From assembly GCA_945787715.1 (NCBI GenBank), contig CALZJE010000003.1, forward strand, positions 89,799-153,798: 64,000 nucleotides of DNA, given 5' to 3'. Made by a program: the position numbers and the translations under genes. Each line of letters opens with the position of its first letter. The first letter of the stretch is position 1. Positions 8,368 to 16,635 of the stretch are shown in pieces. Under the pieces are notes generated by a model that saw only the letters and a list, made by a program, of their open reading frames with translations, had not been told where the DNA came from and did no database searches. This DNA comes from an uncultured Ectothiorhodospiraceae bacterium (GTDB taxonomy: Bacteria; Pseudomonadota; Gammaproteobacteria; S012-40).

Positions 8368-9363
8368 ATGAAAAAAATTCTAAGCCTTTCGCCACTTTTA
8401 GTTGTTACGGCGTGTAGTCAAAATGTTGATAATGTTGAGTCAAAAAAAGTAGCTCCTGTTGAAAAGCCAGTAAAATTTGAAACTGCTGTTATCGATGTCC
8501 CTATGAAATTAGTGCCAGCAGGTGAATTTATCATGGGGAGTAATAAGGTAGATACAGAAGGTATGCAGGAGCGATACGGATTTCCTGCGCCGCTTTTTGT
8601 CAATGAACATCCCGAACGCAAAGTAAACCTGAAAGCATTTATGATTGATGAATTTGAAGTAACGAATTCAGATTATAAAGCGTTTTTACTTCGTACACAG
8701 GGCGAGGCACGTGGTGCTGTTCCGCCAACATGGAGTCAAAATGGTTATGGGTTGGCTAAAAGCCAAATGAAAACGATGGATATGGATACGCTTCGAATGA
8801 TCGGAGCGGAACATTTTAAATTGGACATGGATACGACTGTGATGAGTCGTGAAGAACTCATGACGGCCATGCTGGAACAGCAAACATTTGAAGATAAAAA
8901 GCCGGTAGTGGGTGCAACATGGTACGACGCGGTGAAATATTGCCAATGGCGTAGTGCACGATTGCCAACCGAAGCCGAATGGGAAAAGGCCGCAAGAGGA
9001 ACTGATGCCCGTGAATTTCCCTGGGGCAATAACTGGGACCCTAAAATAACCAATACTGGCGATGAAGCAGAAGAGGAAGAGGGTATCGCACAAGTTGGCA
9101 CGTTTCCTAAAAATGCATCACCTTATGGGGTTTATGATATGTCGGGCAATGTCTGGGAGTGGGTAGAGGATTGGTATCAGCCCAACAAAGGCTCTACAGA
9201 TAAAGATCCTGAATATGGAGAGACAAATAAAGTAATTCGTGGCGGTAGTGGTGGGATGGGACACTATGCCATCAGCTATTTTTATCGAAATGCGACTCGC
9301 CAATATGCGAAGCCCGACACAGTTGCCGAAGATATTGGTTTCCGCTGCGTAAAGGATGTGTAA
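8368..9363 (+). CDS. SUMF1/FGE-domain lipoprotein
   Basis: A 331-residue lipoprotein: MKKILSLSPLLVVTAC gives a lipobox with Cys16 as the lipidated residue. The mature part is a SUMF1/FGE-type fold with KLVPAGEFIMGS, FMIDEFEVTNSDYKAFL, PVVGATWYDAVKYCQWRSAR, LPTEAEWEKAARGTDAREFP, DMSGNVWEWVEDW and GFRCVKDV. An insert of about 50 residues rich in Met (KSQMKTMDMDTLRMIGAEHF) lies between the first and second blocks. The segment equivalent to the FGE cysteine pair reads GGMGHYAISYFYRN with no cysteines, so formylglycine generation is not expected. It is probably membrane-anchored and may work with the preceding haem-FGE protein, with which it shares the strand and a 14-base gap. Confidence 0.87.
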   Translation: MKKILSLSPLLVVTACSQNVDNVESKKVAPVEKPVKFETAVIDVPMKLVPAGEFIMGSNKVDTEGMQERYGFPAPLFVNEHPERKVNLKAFMIDEFEVTNSDYKAFLLRTQGEARGAVPPTWSQNGYGLAKSQMKTMDMDTLRMIGAEHFKLDMDTTVMSREELMTAMLEQQTFEDKKPVVGATWYDAVKYCQWRSARLPTEAEWEKAARGTDAREFPWGNNWDPKITNTGDEAEEEEGIAQVGTFPKNASPYGVYDMSGNVWEWVEDWYQPNKGSTDKDPEYGETNKVIRGGSGGMGHYAISYFYRNATRQYAKPDTVAEDIGFRCVKDV

Positions 9364-9380
9364 CCTTCTATAGCAATGAA

Positions 9381-9752
9381 CTACGGTTCAATAGGTTCTA
9401 TAGCCCGCTTTTCCGGGTAATATTGTTGAACCGTTTTTTTACTCCAGTAGCTGGAAACGATCAGTATGATAAGTCCTAAAATCATAATCCGTACAAAAAT
9501 GTATAATCCAACAATAGTAAGAATCAATGAAAGCACACTCAACTGAAAGGGAACAAACTCGTCCGTATAATTGGCGATAAAATGATTTTGTTTAATAACA
9601 AGTAATATAAATAGAATTAAACATGGGATAACAATGTATTTGTTCAACATGAATTCAGCGTTGATTGACTTAAGAAAGTTAACAAGCGGTATAAAATCTG
9701 CTGCTAACATGCCTATAAAAAATGCGAAAATTGAAAGAACAATATTTTTCAT
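9381..9752 (-). CDS. Small integral membrane protein, unknown
   Basis: A 123-residue hydrophobic protein with about four possible membrane helices (MKNIVLSIFAFFIGMLAADF, YIVIPCLILFILLVI, FQLSVLSLILTIVGLYIF, IMILGLIILIVSSYW) and a short hydrophilic tail ending EPIEP. It stands alone on the minus strand, convergent with the SUMF1 lipoprotein gene 17 bases away. I do not recognise the family and no function is proposed. It is accepted as a gene because the hydrophobic pattern is coherent over the whole length and there is no competing frame. Confidence 0.6.
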   Translation of the reverse strand: MKNIVLSIFAFFIGMLAADFIPLVNFLKSINAEFMLNKYIVIPCLILFILLVIKQNHFIANYTDEFVPFQLSVLSLILTIVGLYIFVRIMILGLIILIVSSYWSKKTVQQYYPEKRAIEPIEP

Positions 9753-9920
9753 GCCGATTTTACATGTTTCATCGCTTAATGTTAGATCAGCATAGCTGAA
9801 AATTTCCCAGAAATCTATGATCCCATATTTCCCACTAATTGGGTATCAGTATAGAACCTGATGACATTTTGAATGTCAAAAAACGCGCAATATTAGAACA
9901 GTTTGGAAGGATTAAAGTTG

Positions 9921-11306
9921 ATGAAAAAAAGTTGTGCCAAATATTTTTCGCTAGGTTTATTTCTGCTTTTTTTGAACACTACTGGTACTGCAGGAATTCC
10001 CGTCAATTTACTAGGCACTGCTGCTGGGCAAGAAATGCCCTCTCTAGCGCCAATGCTAGATCAAGTTACACCGGCTGTTGTTAATATTTCAACGCGAAGC
10101 CGGGTCAAAGTAAAAGACAATCCACTGCTAAGCGATCCGTTTTTCAGATATTTCTTTAATCTACCTCAGCGACAAAGAGAGCGGGAATCACAAAGTCTCG
10201 GCTCGGGTGTTATTGTTGATGCAAAAGAAGGTTTTATTATCACCAATAATCATGTCATTGATAAAGCCGACGAAATTACTGTCACTTTACGTGATAACAG
10301 AAAGTTAAAAGCAGAATTAATTGGCCGCGATCCAGAAACAGATATCGCAGTTATCAAAGTAGAGCCGACAAAATTGTCAGCGGTAGAATTATCAAATTCT
10401 GATGCATTACGAGTGGGCGATTTTGTTATTGCGATTGGTAATCCCTTTGGGCTAGGTCAAACCGTAACTTCAGGTATCGTTAGTGCGTTAGGTCGTAGTG
10501 GATTGGGAATCGAAGGTTATGAAGATTTCATCCAAACAGATGCTTCAATAAACCCGGGTAATTCAGGTGGCGCTTTGGTAAACCTTCGAGGAGAACTTGT
10601 TGGTATAAATACTGCGATTCTATCACCGGGTGGAGGTGGCAATGTAGGTATAGGCTTCGCAATACCTGTCAATATGGTACAAGATGTGATGCACCAGCTT
10701 ATTAAGCATGGTGAAGTGAAGCGTGGGCGCCTGGGAATCTATGTCCAGGATTTAACCGAAGAGCTAGCAAACGCTTTTGGATTGAAGAATCTCAAAGGGG
10801 CAGTTGTTTCTCAAGTGATGGACGAGTCCCCAGCAGAGAACGCAGGTTTGAGAGCAGGTGACGTTATCGTACAACTCAATAATCGAATTGTTGATAGTAC
10901 AGGAGATTTGAGAAACATTATTGGATTGCTTCGTGTGGGTAGCACAGTCGATATGGAAATAGTTCGTAATGGTAAGCGCAAAAACATCACCGTCGTTGTC
11001 ACTGAACAAGCAAGACAGAAAATCAATGGCGTAAAAATTTCCAAACATCTCGAAGGTGCGGAACTTGCCATTGTTGAAGAGGATGGAACTAATGCTAATC
11101 GAACTAACGGTATAGAAGTCATCGATATTAAAAAAGATAGTGCCGCATGGAATACCGGATTACGCAAAAACGACATCATTATGTCCGTAAATCGAATAAG
11201 AGTAAGAGATTTTGACGAGTTAAAACAAGCAGTGCAAAGAACCCGACGAGGAATGTTAATTAATATTCTTCGCGGTGATGGCGGCTTATTTTTACTGGTG
11301 CAATAG
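9921..11306 (+). CDS. Do/Deg family periplasmic serine protease (DegQ-like)
   Basis: A 461-residue protein starting at the ATG at 9921, preceded by GGAAGG; a TTG 18 bases upstream is less likely because it precedes a normal signal peptide (MKKSCAKYFSLGLFLLFLNT). The trypsin-like triad is His111 (TNNHVID), Asp141 (ETDIAVI) and Ser215 (NPGNSGGAL). Two PDZ domains follow: the first around 270-350 (GLKNLKGAVVSQVMDESPAE), the second in the last ~85 residues (DIKKDSAAWNTGLRKNDII). This is the usual DegP/DegQ architecture: quality-control proteolysis of misfolded envelope proteins. A paralogue lies at 37562-38977. The gene appears monocistronic; an inverted repeat (CCGCTCA...TGAGCGG) follows it at about 11324-11349. 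Confidence 0.95.
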   Translation: MKKSCAKYFSLGLFLLFLNTTGTAGIPVNLLGTAAGQEMPSLAPMLDQVTPAVVNISTRSRVKVKDNPLLSDPFFRYFFNLPQRQRERESQSLGSGVIVDAKEGFIITNNHVIDKADEITVTLRDNRKLKAELIGRDPETDIAVIKVEPTKLSAVELSNSDALRVGDFVIAIGNPFGLGQTVTSGIVSALGRSGLGIEGYEDFIQTDASINPGNSGGALVNLRGELVGINTAILSPGGGGNVGIGFAIPVNMVQDVMHQLIKHGEVKRGRLGIYVQDLTEELANAFGLKNLKGAVVSQVMDESPAENAGLRAGDVIVQLNNRIVDSTGDLRNIIGLLRVGSTVDMEIVRNGKRKNITVVVTEQARQKINGVKISKHLEGAELAIVEEDGTNANRTNGIEVIDIKKDSAAWNTGLRKNDIIMSVNRIRVRDFDELKQAVQRTRRGMLINILRGDGGLFLLVQ

Positions 11307-11379
11307 AGGTCTAAACAAACCGCTCATTTCTATTTAGGTGAGCGGGTATATCGTGCATAAACATTGCTTTTGATTCTGC

Positions 11380-12357
11380 ATGATACCTATTGCGAATACC
11401 ACTTTGTGTTGCGTAGATTGCCTCAATCATCAGGCTGCAATTCGCGCGTTACAGCATTCTCTTAATGAATGCCAGTTTGAAAAGGTTCTTTTCCTCACCG
11501 ATATCGAGTTCCAGCTTGATAATATTGATGTTGATTTAATCCAGTCCATAAACTCCAGCGAGCAATACTCCCATTTTATCTTAAAGCAACTTGTTAATTT
11601 TATTAAAACCGACTACATCATTCTTGTTCAATGGGATGGATATATCATCAATGGCGCTGCCTGGAATGATGATTTTTTCAAATATGATTATATCGGTGCT
11701 CGTTGGCCTGATGCTAAATCTTCAGAACAAGTAGGAAACGGCGGTTTTTCATTAAGATCTCGAAAGCTGCTTGAAGCCTTGCAGGATGAACGTGCTGTAT
11801 CAAAAGGCCCGGAAGATGAAGATATCTGTCAATACTTTCGGGATTGGTTGATCAGAGATTATAACATTCAGTTTTCACCGTCTGAAGTTGCAGATTATTT
11901 TTCATATGAGCGTGTAAAATCGGAATTTAAAACGTTTGGTTTTCATGGTGTTTTTAACATGTATAAATATATTAATAGTGGGGAATGGCAATACTTCTTA
12001 GAAAAATTATCAGTTAAAACATTCCAAAATAATGAGATGTTGGAGCTAGCATTAAATACTTGGAAAAATGGAAATGAAAAATATAGTAAAAATATTTTAG
12101 ACAAGATAATTTTTAATTCTCCTTATCGGGTAGATATTCAGTATCTGTTAAATGAACTTGGAAAATCTGAAGATGAATTGATGGGCAGAGGCATACTATT
12201 ACCTAATTGTGATGATATCTTGAAGTTTGCTTTAACTAAACAAAGTGGTGGAGAGCTACAAGATGCATGGAAACTTTTCACTCTTTCTGTACTAGTAGAA
12301 CCTGAAAGTTCAGAAGCAAAGAATTTAATGGGTATCTTTGTTGCCAAAATGATATAG
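11380..12357 (+). CDS. DUF5672-type glycosyltransferase-like protein, frameshifted before its TPR tail
   Basis: The open frame codes 325 residues. The N-terminal ~200 residues fit DUF5672, a glycosyltransferase-A-like family: ILKQLVNFIKTDYIILVQWD, GYIINGAAWNDDFFKYDYIG, ARWPD, then NGGFSLRSRKLLEAL and GPEDEDICQYF. Residues ~210-325 are TPR-like. The frame stops at a TAG (12355-12357) in the middle of a repeat, and the protein sense continues in another frame to 12509 (separate entry). One missing base near 12333 would restore a ~375-residue protein. It is either a recent mutation or a sequence error. It opens the glycan-modification patch that runs to 15.4 kb. Confidence 0.72.
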   Translation: MIPIANTTLCCVDCLNHQAAIRALQHSLNECQFEKVLFLTDIEFQLDNIDVDLIQSINSSEQYSHFILKQLVNFIKTDYIILVQWDGYIINGAAWNDDFFKYDYIGARWPDAKSSEQVGNGGFSLRSRKLLEALQDERAVSKGPEDEDICQYFRDWLIRDYNIQFSPSEVADYFSYERVKSEFKTFGFHGVFNMYKYINSGEWQYFLEKLSVKTFQNNEMLELALNTWKNGNEKYSKNILDKIIFNSPYRVDIQYLLNELGKSEDELMGRGILLPNCDDILKFALTKQSGGELQDAWKLFTLSVLVEPESSEAKNLMGIFVAKMI

Positions 12358-12509
12358 CCGCCTATTATATAAATTTGGCGAATGCGTACGTTGAAACTGG
12401 AAAAACACATGATGCCATTGCGTGTTTGCAACAAGCCATGGAAAAAATACCGGATAACCAAAATATTTATCGAAATCTCTCTCAGTTGTACGAAATCAAG
12501 GAAATATAA
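12333..12509 (+). pseudogene. Out-of-frame TPR tail of the DUF5672 gene
   Basis: Read from 12333 in the frame two bases away from the upstream gene, this stretch encodes YLCCQNDIAAYYINLANAYV followed by ETGKTHDAIACLQQAMEKIP and DNQNIYRNLSQLYEIKEI, then TAA (12507-12509). That is a clean TPR unit (A-x-Y-x-x-L-A-N-A-Y, A-I-A-C-L-x-x-A, P-D-N) and continues the TPR region of the DUF5672 gene, where ...NLMG should be followed by YLCCQND. It has no start codon or ribosome site of its own. It is best read as the detached C-terminus of that gene. Confidence 0.72.
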
Positions 12510-12512
12510 GAT

Positions 12513-13556
12513 TTAATAGTTATTCGAGCGAGCTCTTTTTTTAATTTTATTCCAATCACTTTCAGTGATATTAAGCATATTGTTTTTGTTGGATTCGATG
12601 TAACTGTAATCAAGTGGAACATATTCATTTAATATGTTTTCATAGTTTTTACTCAGAATATCTGAATCAGGATCAAGATTAGTGACTACACTCAATCCCG
12701 TAGGTGGCGATGGAATGGTGAAAACTGTTAGATCTGGGCGATATTTTTTAAGGCATGGTACTATCTTCCACACATCACCACTCCAAAAATCGGTTACTCG
12801 TTCACGCTCAGAAGTGATTTTATTCAAAGGAATGCAGTCGTGTATCAAAATGATTGATTCTTTTTTTGAATATTTCTCGATATTGATAAAATCTTTTAAC
12901 GCAGCTTCAAATTGATGAAGTCCGTCGATAAAAGAGAGATCGATAGGACGATTATTGAAATGCGAATTCAAATCATACTGCGCAAAAAAACTTTCGCTGG
13001 TGAGAGAATATATTTGAGTGTTTGAGTTTAATGCTTGAGAAACTTTCGGATCAGGGTCGATACCAATTGTTTGTGTAGCCTGGTCAGCGAGAACTAAAGA
13101 ATTGCCGTGATGCACACCGATTTCAACATATAGTTGTGGCTTGAGCCATTCATGAAAATAGCTTAAATAGGTAAGATATTCATCACCAAGTAAAGTGATA
13201 CGGGATAGAATACCATTGCCGGCTTTGTTATCTGGATTTATTGCGAGAACCCGTTCAATAATTTCAGTTGCCTCTCCTAGTTTTGTCAAATGAGTTTTTA
13301 GCATGGCAAAATTCACAAGCAATTGTTCATCTGTCGTTGACGATGAAATGACTTTTTGCAGTAATTTTTCTGCTAGTGGGAAATTTTTATTCTGTAATAG
13401 TAGTAATCCATAGTTTTGTAGAGCAGGGCTGTAATCAGGGGCTTTCATCAAAATGGATTTATAAATTTCTTCCGCTTGTTGAAGATTTCCACTCATATGC
13501 TGTTGGGTTGCGGTGTTAAATTTCTGATCTATTGCTAATGTTATTGTAGAGTTCAT
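12513..13556 (-). CDS. TPR plus class I SAM-methyltransferase protein
   Basis: A 347-residue protein. The N-terminal ~110 residues are TPR repeats (ATQQHMSGNLQQAEEIYKSI, PDYSPALQNYGLLLLQNKNF, ATEIIERVLAINPDN). The rest is a Methyltransf_24-like Rossmann domain: LYVEIGVHHGNSLVLADQA (SAM-binding loop E-I-G-V-x-x-G), TIGIDPDPK (acidic end of strand 2), DLSFIDGLHQFEAALKDF (D-x-x-F-I-D-G-x-H) and IILIHDCIP. This layout is common in bacterial glycan or surface-protein modification loci. It converges on the DUF5672 gene and its TPR resembles that gene's, which fits a shared role. The acceptor substrate is unknown. Confidence 0.83.
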   Translation of the reverse strand: MNSTITLAIDQKFNTATQQHMSGNLQQAEEIYKSILMKAPDYSPALQNYGLLLLQNKNFPLAEKLLQKVISSSTTDEQLLVNFAMLKTHLTKLGEATEIIERVLAINPDNKAGNGILSRITLLGDEYLTYLSYFHEWLKPQLYVEIGVHHGNSLVLADQATQTIGIDPDPKVSQALNSNTQIYSLTSESFFAQYDLNSHFNNRPIDLSFIDGLHQFEAALKDFINIEKYSKKESIILIHDCIPLNKITSERERVTDFWSGDVWKIVPCLKKYRPDLTVFTIPSPPTGLSVVTNLDPDSDILSKNYENILNEYVPLDYSYIESNKNNMLNITESDWNKIKKRARSNNY

Positions 13557-13789
13557 TTGTAATCACTTCTGCTTTTTCTCGGATTATTAATGATCTTCGA
13601 TATAAGCACTATTAATACCATCCGCAAGTCACAGAACTGATTTTATGGGAAAAACAAAGACAACTAGTGGGGCCTTAAGCAAAAGCAAGTCTTTGAAATT
13701 TTGATTTGAGCTTCCTAAGCATCTTTCTGAAAAAAAGTTTGATCATTGATATTTATCGTTACAAAGATGTAACTCTTTTGAAATTGTAC

Positions 13790-14464
13790 TCATGATCCCC
13801 ACTTTTTACGATATGTGTCGAGTTTTTTGCGCCAAGTGGGGGTGCCGAAGGCACCTCCGCTTTGATGGGTTAAACAAATATCCCATGTGCCAAGCTTAAG
13901 TTTTCGATCTCTCGCAGTCCTGCAAAAATCCATGTCATAAAAGTGAAAATCGAAGCTCGGGTCAAATGTTACGTTTTTCTCTACTAGTGTAGATCGTTTG
14001 GCTGCGAGAAAAACTCCATCCAGTAATTCACATTGAGCCGGTGAAGGGCCGAATGCTGAGATTTTGCCAAAAGGTTGTTTGCCGTGTGCGATTCTACCAC
14101 TGAGATTCTCTTTGTTATCCCAAGTGAATTCGTCATCAACGAAAGCCCAACCGGGTTGATTGGAAACTCGATGACGGTTGCCAGCGACACCTATCACTTC
14201 AAAGTGCTTGAGACCAGTGACGACGCGTTCGGTGATAAAATAGTCATCTATCCATACATCATCATGAACAAATACAAGGATGTCATTCTTTGAATCTGCT
14301 TGGATACGTGAATTATAAATTTCAGGTAGGCCGCGCTTATTGGCAAAAAAAATATGCGGAACCAAGCGTTGGTCGATGGAAAGACGTCTTAGGGATAGGC
14401 CCAGTGCTGACTTCTGCCAGAATGTACTCTCTGAATGCCGGGTAGCACTAATTATTTCTATCAC
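13790..14464 (-). CDS. Glycosyltransferase-like protein (GT-A fold, StrF-type)
   Basis: A 224-residue protein resembling the glycosyltransferase-like/StrF family: it starts MIEIISATRHSESTFWQKSA, has IYNSRIQADSKNDILVFVHD then DVWIDDYF (the D-D metal-binding segment), VIGVAGNRHRVSNQPGWAFV, ELLDGVFLAAKRS and FDFHFYDMDFCRTARDR, and ends near THQSGGAFGTPTW. These proteins are predicted nucleotide-sugar transferases. No membrane segment. It sits between the methyltransferase and sulfotransferase genes on the same strand but with gaps of over 200 bases on each side, so separate transcription is likely. Confidence 0.8.
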   Translation of the reverse strand: MIEIISATRHSESTFWQKSALGLSLRRLSIDQRLVPHIFFANKRGLPEIYNSRIQADSKNDILVFVHDDVWIDDYFITERVVTGLKHFEVIGVAGNRHRVSNQPGWAFVDDEFTWDNKENLSGRIAHGKQPFGKISAFGPSPAQCELLDGVFLAAKRSTLVEKNVTFDPSFDFHFYDMDFCRTARDRKLKLGTWDICLTHQSGGAFGTPTWRKKLDTYRKKWGS

Positions 14465-14832
14465 TATGGAAACCTCGTTGTTTCGTCGTACTTCAGCTTA
14501 TAGAGAGCATCAATTTAAAATCAACGCTATTAGAAAATCTATTATAGTGTGCTCTTTTTATGCTCGCAATGTGGATACAGAATTTATGAATAAAATGGAT
14601 ACGTATCTTATTAACAAGTCGGGAATAAAGCATACACACATAAATATACTGTTGGCAGCAAGGGTGCTGCCGTCAAGCTTATAGGGATATATTTATAGCG
14701 TGGTTATTTTTGTGTGTATGCTTTTTTTCCGTTTAATTAATAATAAGAGGTCTGTCCCTTTGAATACTATGTGCATGACTTCTTATACTTATAAAACATA
14801 GAATGGTGATGTATCATAGAGTAAGATATCAT
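14465..14832. other. Intergenic region with a nested inverted repeat
   Basis: This 368-base gap between the glycosyltransferase and sulfotransferase genes (both on the minus strand) has no convincing coding frame. Its one clear structure is an inverted-repeat element at 14627-14724, listed separately. The remainder is AT-rich with no other pattern I could support. Confidence 0.5.
14627..14724. repeat. 14-bp inverted repeats enclosing a 7-bp hairpin
   Basis: AAAGCATACACACA at 14627-14640 is perfectly repeated in inverted orientation as TGTGTGTATGCTTT at 14711-14724, and the similarity extends inward with one mismatch (TAAATA against TATTTT on the other side). Between the arms lies a second perfect hairpin, GGCAGCA (14654-14660), loop AGGG, TGCTGCC (14665-14671). 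The right arm is followed by a T run. It could be a small structured RNA, a terminator-like element on the plus strand, or a miniature transposable element with terminal inverted repeats. No target-site duplication was obvious. Confidence 0.55.
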
Positions 14833-15447
14833 TCAAAATTTGTAATCAAATAACTCTATGTCCTTCTTGTAGATTTTTGCAATAATCTTTTTTGATTCCT
14901 TGCTGTAATACTCTTTATAATGCTTTCTACCATCCGAAGTAGTCGCGTTATCTTTTGCTAATTCGGTATCTTCAATTCCCAAAGTCTCGCATACTTGATC
15001 AAAATCATTTTGAAGCTGCTCAAATCGACCAATAAAATCTACAGCTAGATTAAGATTTTTATCACAGACGTATTTGTACTGCGGTATGTTGTGGCCAACT
15101 TCAAGTATATGTAGGCCTGTTGATTTTTTTAGTCTTTCTCCTAATGTTCTTACCCAATCATCAAATGACAATGGGGAACCATAACGTAAATACCAATAAT
15201 ATTCTGATACAGTTTTATCCCAAGGATTTCGTACAAAAGCGAATTTAAAATAGTTCCTATACAAATCCTTTGTGACATAATGCCGCTTCATTTGGGGCAA
15301 AGTTAAGTGTTGTAAAACGTATTTTTTATGAATACCCCACAAATTGTTTCCTTGATCTCCATAAATCCCTAATTTTTTTTCCATACTTTCACCTGCGTTC
15401 TTAGGAATATGAATAAAAATCGTTTTGTACTTGTGAGATATAGGCAT
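14833..15447 (-). CDS. Sulfotransferase family protein (Sulfotransfer_2-like)
   Basis: A 204-residue cytosolic protein. Near the N-terminus FIHIPKNAGESMEKKLG is the 5'-phosphosulfate-binding loop of carbohydrate sulfotransferases (H-I-P-K-N/T-A-G-x-S), and FAFVRNPWDKTVSEYYWY is the 3'-phosphate-binding motif (R-N-P-W-x-x-x-x-S-x-Y). FIGRFEQLQNDFDQVCETLG fits the conserved F-x-G-x-x-E-x-L segment. The family transfers sulfate from PAPS to sugars or other hydroxyls. With the neighbouring glycosyltransferases and methyltransferase it suggests sulfated surface glycan or glycoprotein decoration (inference). Confidence 0.88.
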   Translation of the reverse strand: MPISHKYKTIFIHIPKNAGESMEKKLGIYGDQGNNLWGIHKKYVLQHLTLPQMKRHYVTKDLYRNYFKFAFVRNPWDKTVSEYYWYLRYGSPLSFDDWVRTLGERLKKSTGLHILEVGHNIPQYKYVCDKNLNLAVDFIGRFEQLQNDFDQVCETLGIEDTELAKDNATTSDGRKHYKEYYSKESKKIIAKIYKKDIELFDYKF

Positions 15448-15677
15448 GGCAGTTTCTATTATTTATTGAATGATTATTTTGACTACGATAAAGCCAAAAA
15501 AAGAAGTATAAATCACATCTTCCTATGAATTCAAACTGTAATATGAGCCCCTCATAACTTTACATTGAGCCAATGTAATGGTCTATCAATTTGGATGTTC
15601 ATTTCCACGTGTAGACCTGGCGCGAATTTCGCTTTTTAGACGCTGTGCAATTAGCAGTCTATCAATGGAGTAGAATT

Positions 15678-16217
15678 GTGATATTAGTTAGAATTCTTTT
15701 GAGTTGTGTATTAATTAGTTTTCCGATGTTCGTATCGGCAAAAGAAACTACCGCTGTAAGCACAAACAAAAGTATGGGCGGAATCAAGTATGGAATAGGG
15801 ATTGCGCTGAGCTACGATATCATAGGAGATGATCGCGTTGTTACAGCATCTCGGGATGAAAATGGTATTGTTCGGGTAAGTGACGAACAAACATTTCCCG
15901 CAAGAATTGTTCTTGAGTCACACTATTTTTTTCCTGCGGCAAGTGGAAAGTGGGGGCATGGGCCTTTTGTCGCTGTGCAGCCTGGATCTGAGCGAGTGAT
16001 TGAAGCTGTCGGCGGTGGATGGTTATTCGGTTTTCTCAAAGATAAAGTGAGTGGTGAAAGTTGGAATATTGGTGTTGGTGCACTTGTAACACCGTCTGTA
16101 CGTGTACTTGGTGATTCTATTACAGCGAATAGTCCTTTGCCTGCAAATGAAACAACAATACGGTATAAGTATCAATCTCAAATTGGTGGCTTTGCGATGA
16201 TATCATTTACGTTTTAA
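15678..16217 (+). CDS. Exported protein of unknown function, probably outer-membrane
   Basis: I choose the GTG at 15678, preceded by GGAG seven bases away, giving 179 residues that begin with a signal peptide (MILVRILLSCVLISFPMFVS, cleavage near SAK). A GTG at 15645 would add 11 residues and has no good ribosome site. The mature part is glycine- and aromatic-rich with alternating strands (GGIKYGIGIALSYDIIGDDR, GKWGHGPFVAVQPG, IGVGALVTPSVRVLG) and ends in IGGFAMISFTF, a C-terminal aromatic typical of outer-membrane barrels. Length suggests a small beta barrel of about eight strands. No family recognised. Confidence 0.65.
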   Translation: MILVRILLSCVLISFPMFVSAKETTAVSTNKSMGGIKYGIGIALSYDIIGDDRVVTASRDENGIVRVSDEQTFPARIVLESHYFFPAASGKWGHGPFVAVQPGSERVIEAVGGGWLFGFLKDKVSGESWNIGVGALVTPSVRVLGDSITANSPLPANETTIRYKYQSQIGGFAMISFTF

Positions 16218-16635
16218 ATGTTTTTAAGGTGAAATATTCATAACTGCTCATTGAGCACTGACAAAGCTATACACCAAAATCAACAGCTAGTGTTGAATGC
16301 AGTATTTTTAAAATCAGAATATCGGTCTGTCGAATGAAAAAAAGCCGTTATAAAAATCTGTTTAATAGCACCACTTTATAATTGGTTCATCTCTGGATTC
16401 AGTACTATTTAATCATCGAGCACTTCTAGTGCTTAGAAACTGTTTACAAAATAATTTTAACACTCAATTACACCCCTAAACTACTTTATTTCAGTTTTTA
16501 GTCAACAACCGAAATTATCAGTATAAAGATATAAATCCGGTTCGTAACGTTTGGTAACCTTTGCGATTAAGTTTGCAACTCACTATACCGATGTATATGC
16601 GTATTAAATTTTAGTATTGACCATTAGGAAATATC
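16218..16635. other. Intergenic region upstream of the signalling operon
   Basis: A 418-base AT-rich gap without a supportable gene. The only pattern is a short perfect hairpin AGCACT-TCT-AGTGCT at 16419-16433. The stretch just before 16636 presumably holds the promoter of the response-regulator operon, but I could not identify -35 and -10 boxes with confidence. Confidence 0.45.

Noticed and set aside
8686..9101. Two overlapping minus-strand frames of 118 and 135 residues
   Set aside because: Antisense to the SUMF1 lipoprotein gene, which has clear motifs over the same stretch.
7328..9363. The two SUMF1 genes as a tandem duplication
   Set aside because: They share only the family motifs and differ in N-terminal modules, inserts and cysteine content, so they are not a recent duplicate pair.
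10764..11179. Minus-strand frames opposite the first Deg protease
   Set aside because: The protease PDZ domains are unambiguous here; the antisense frames show nothing recognisable.
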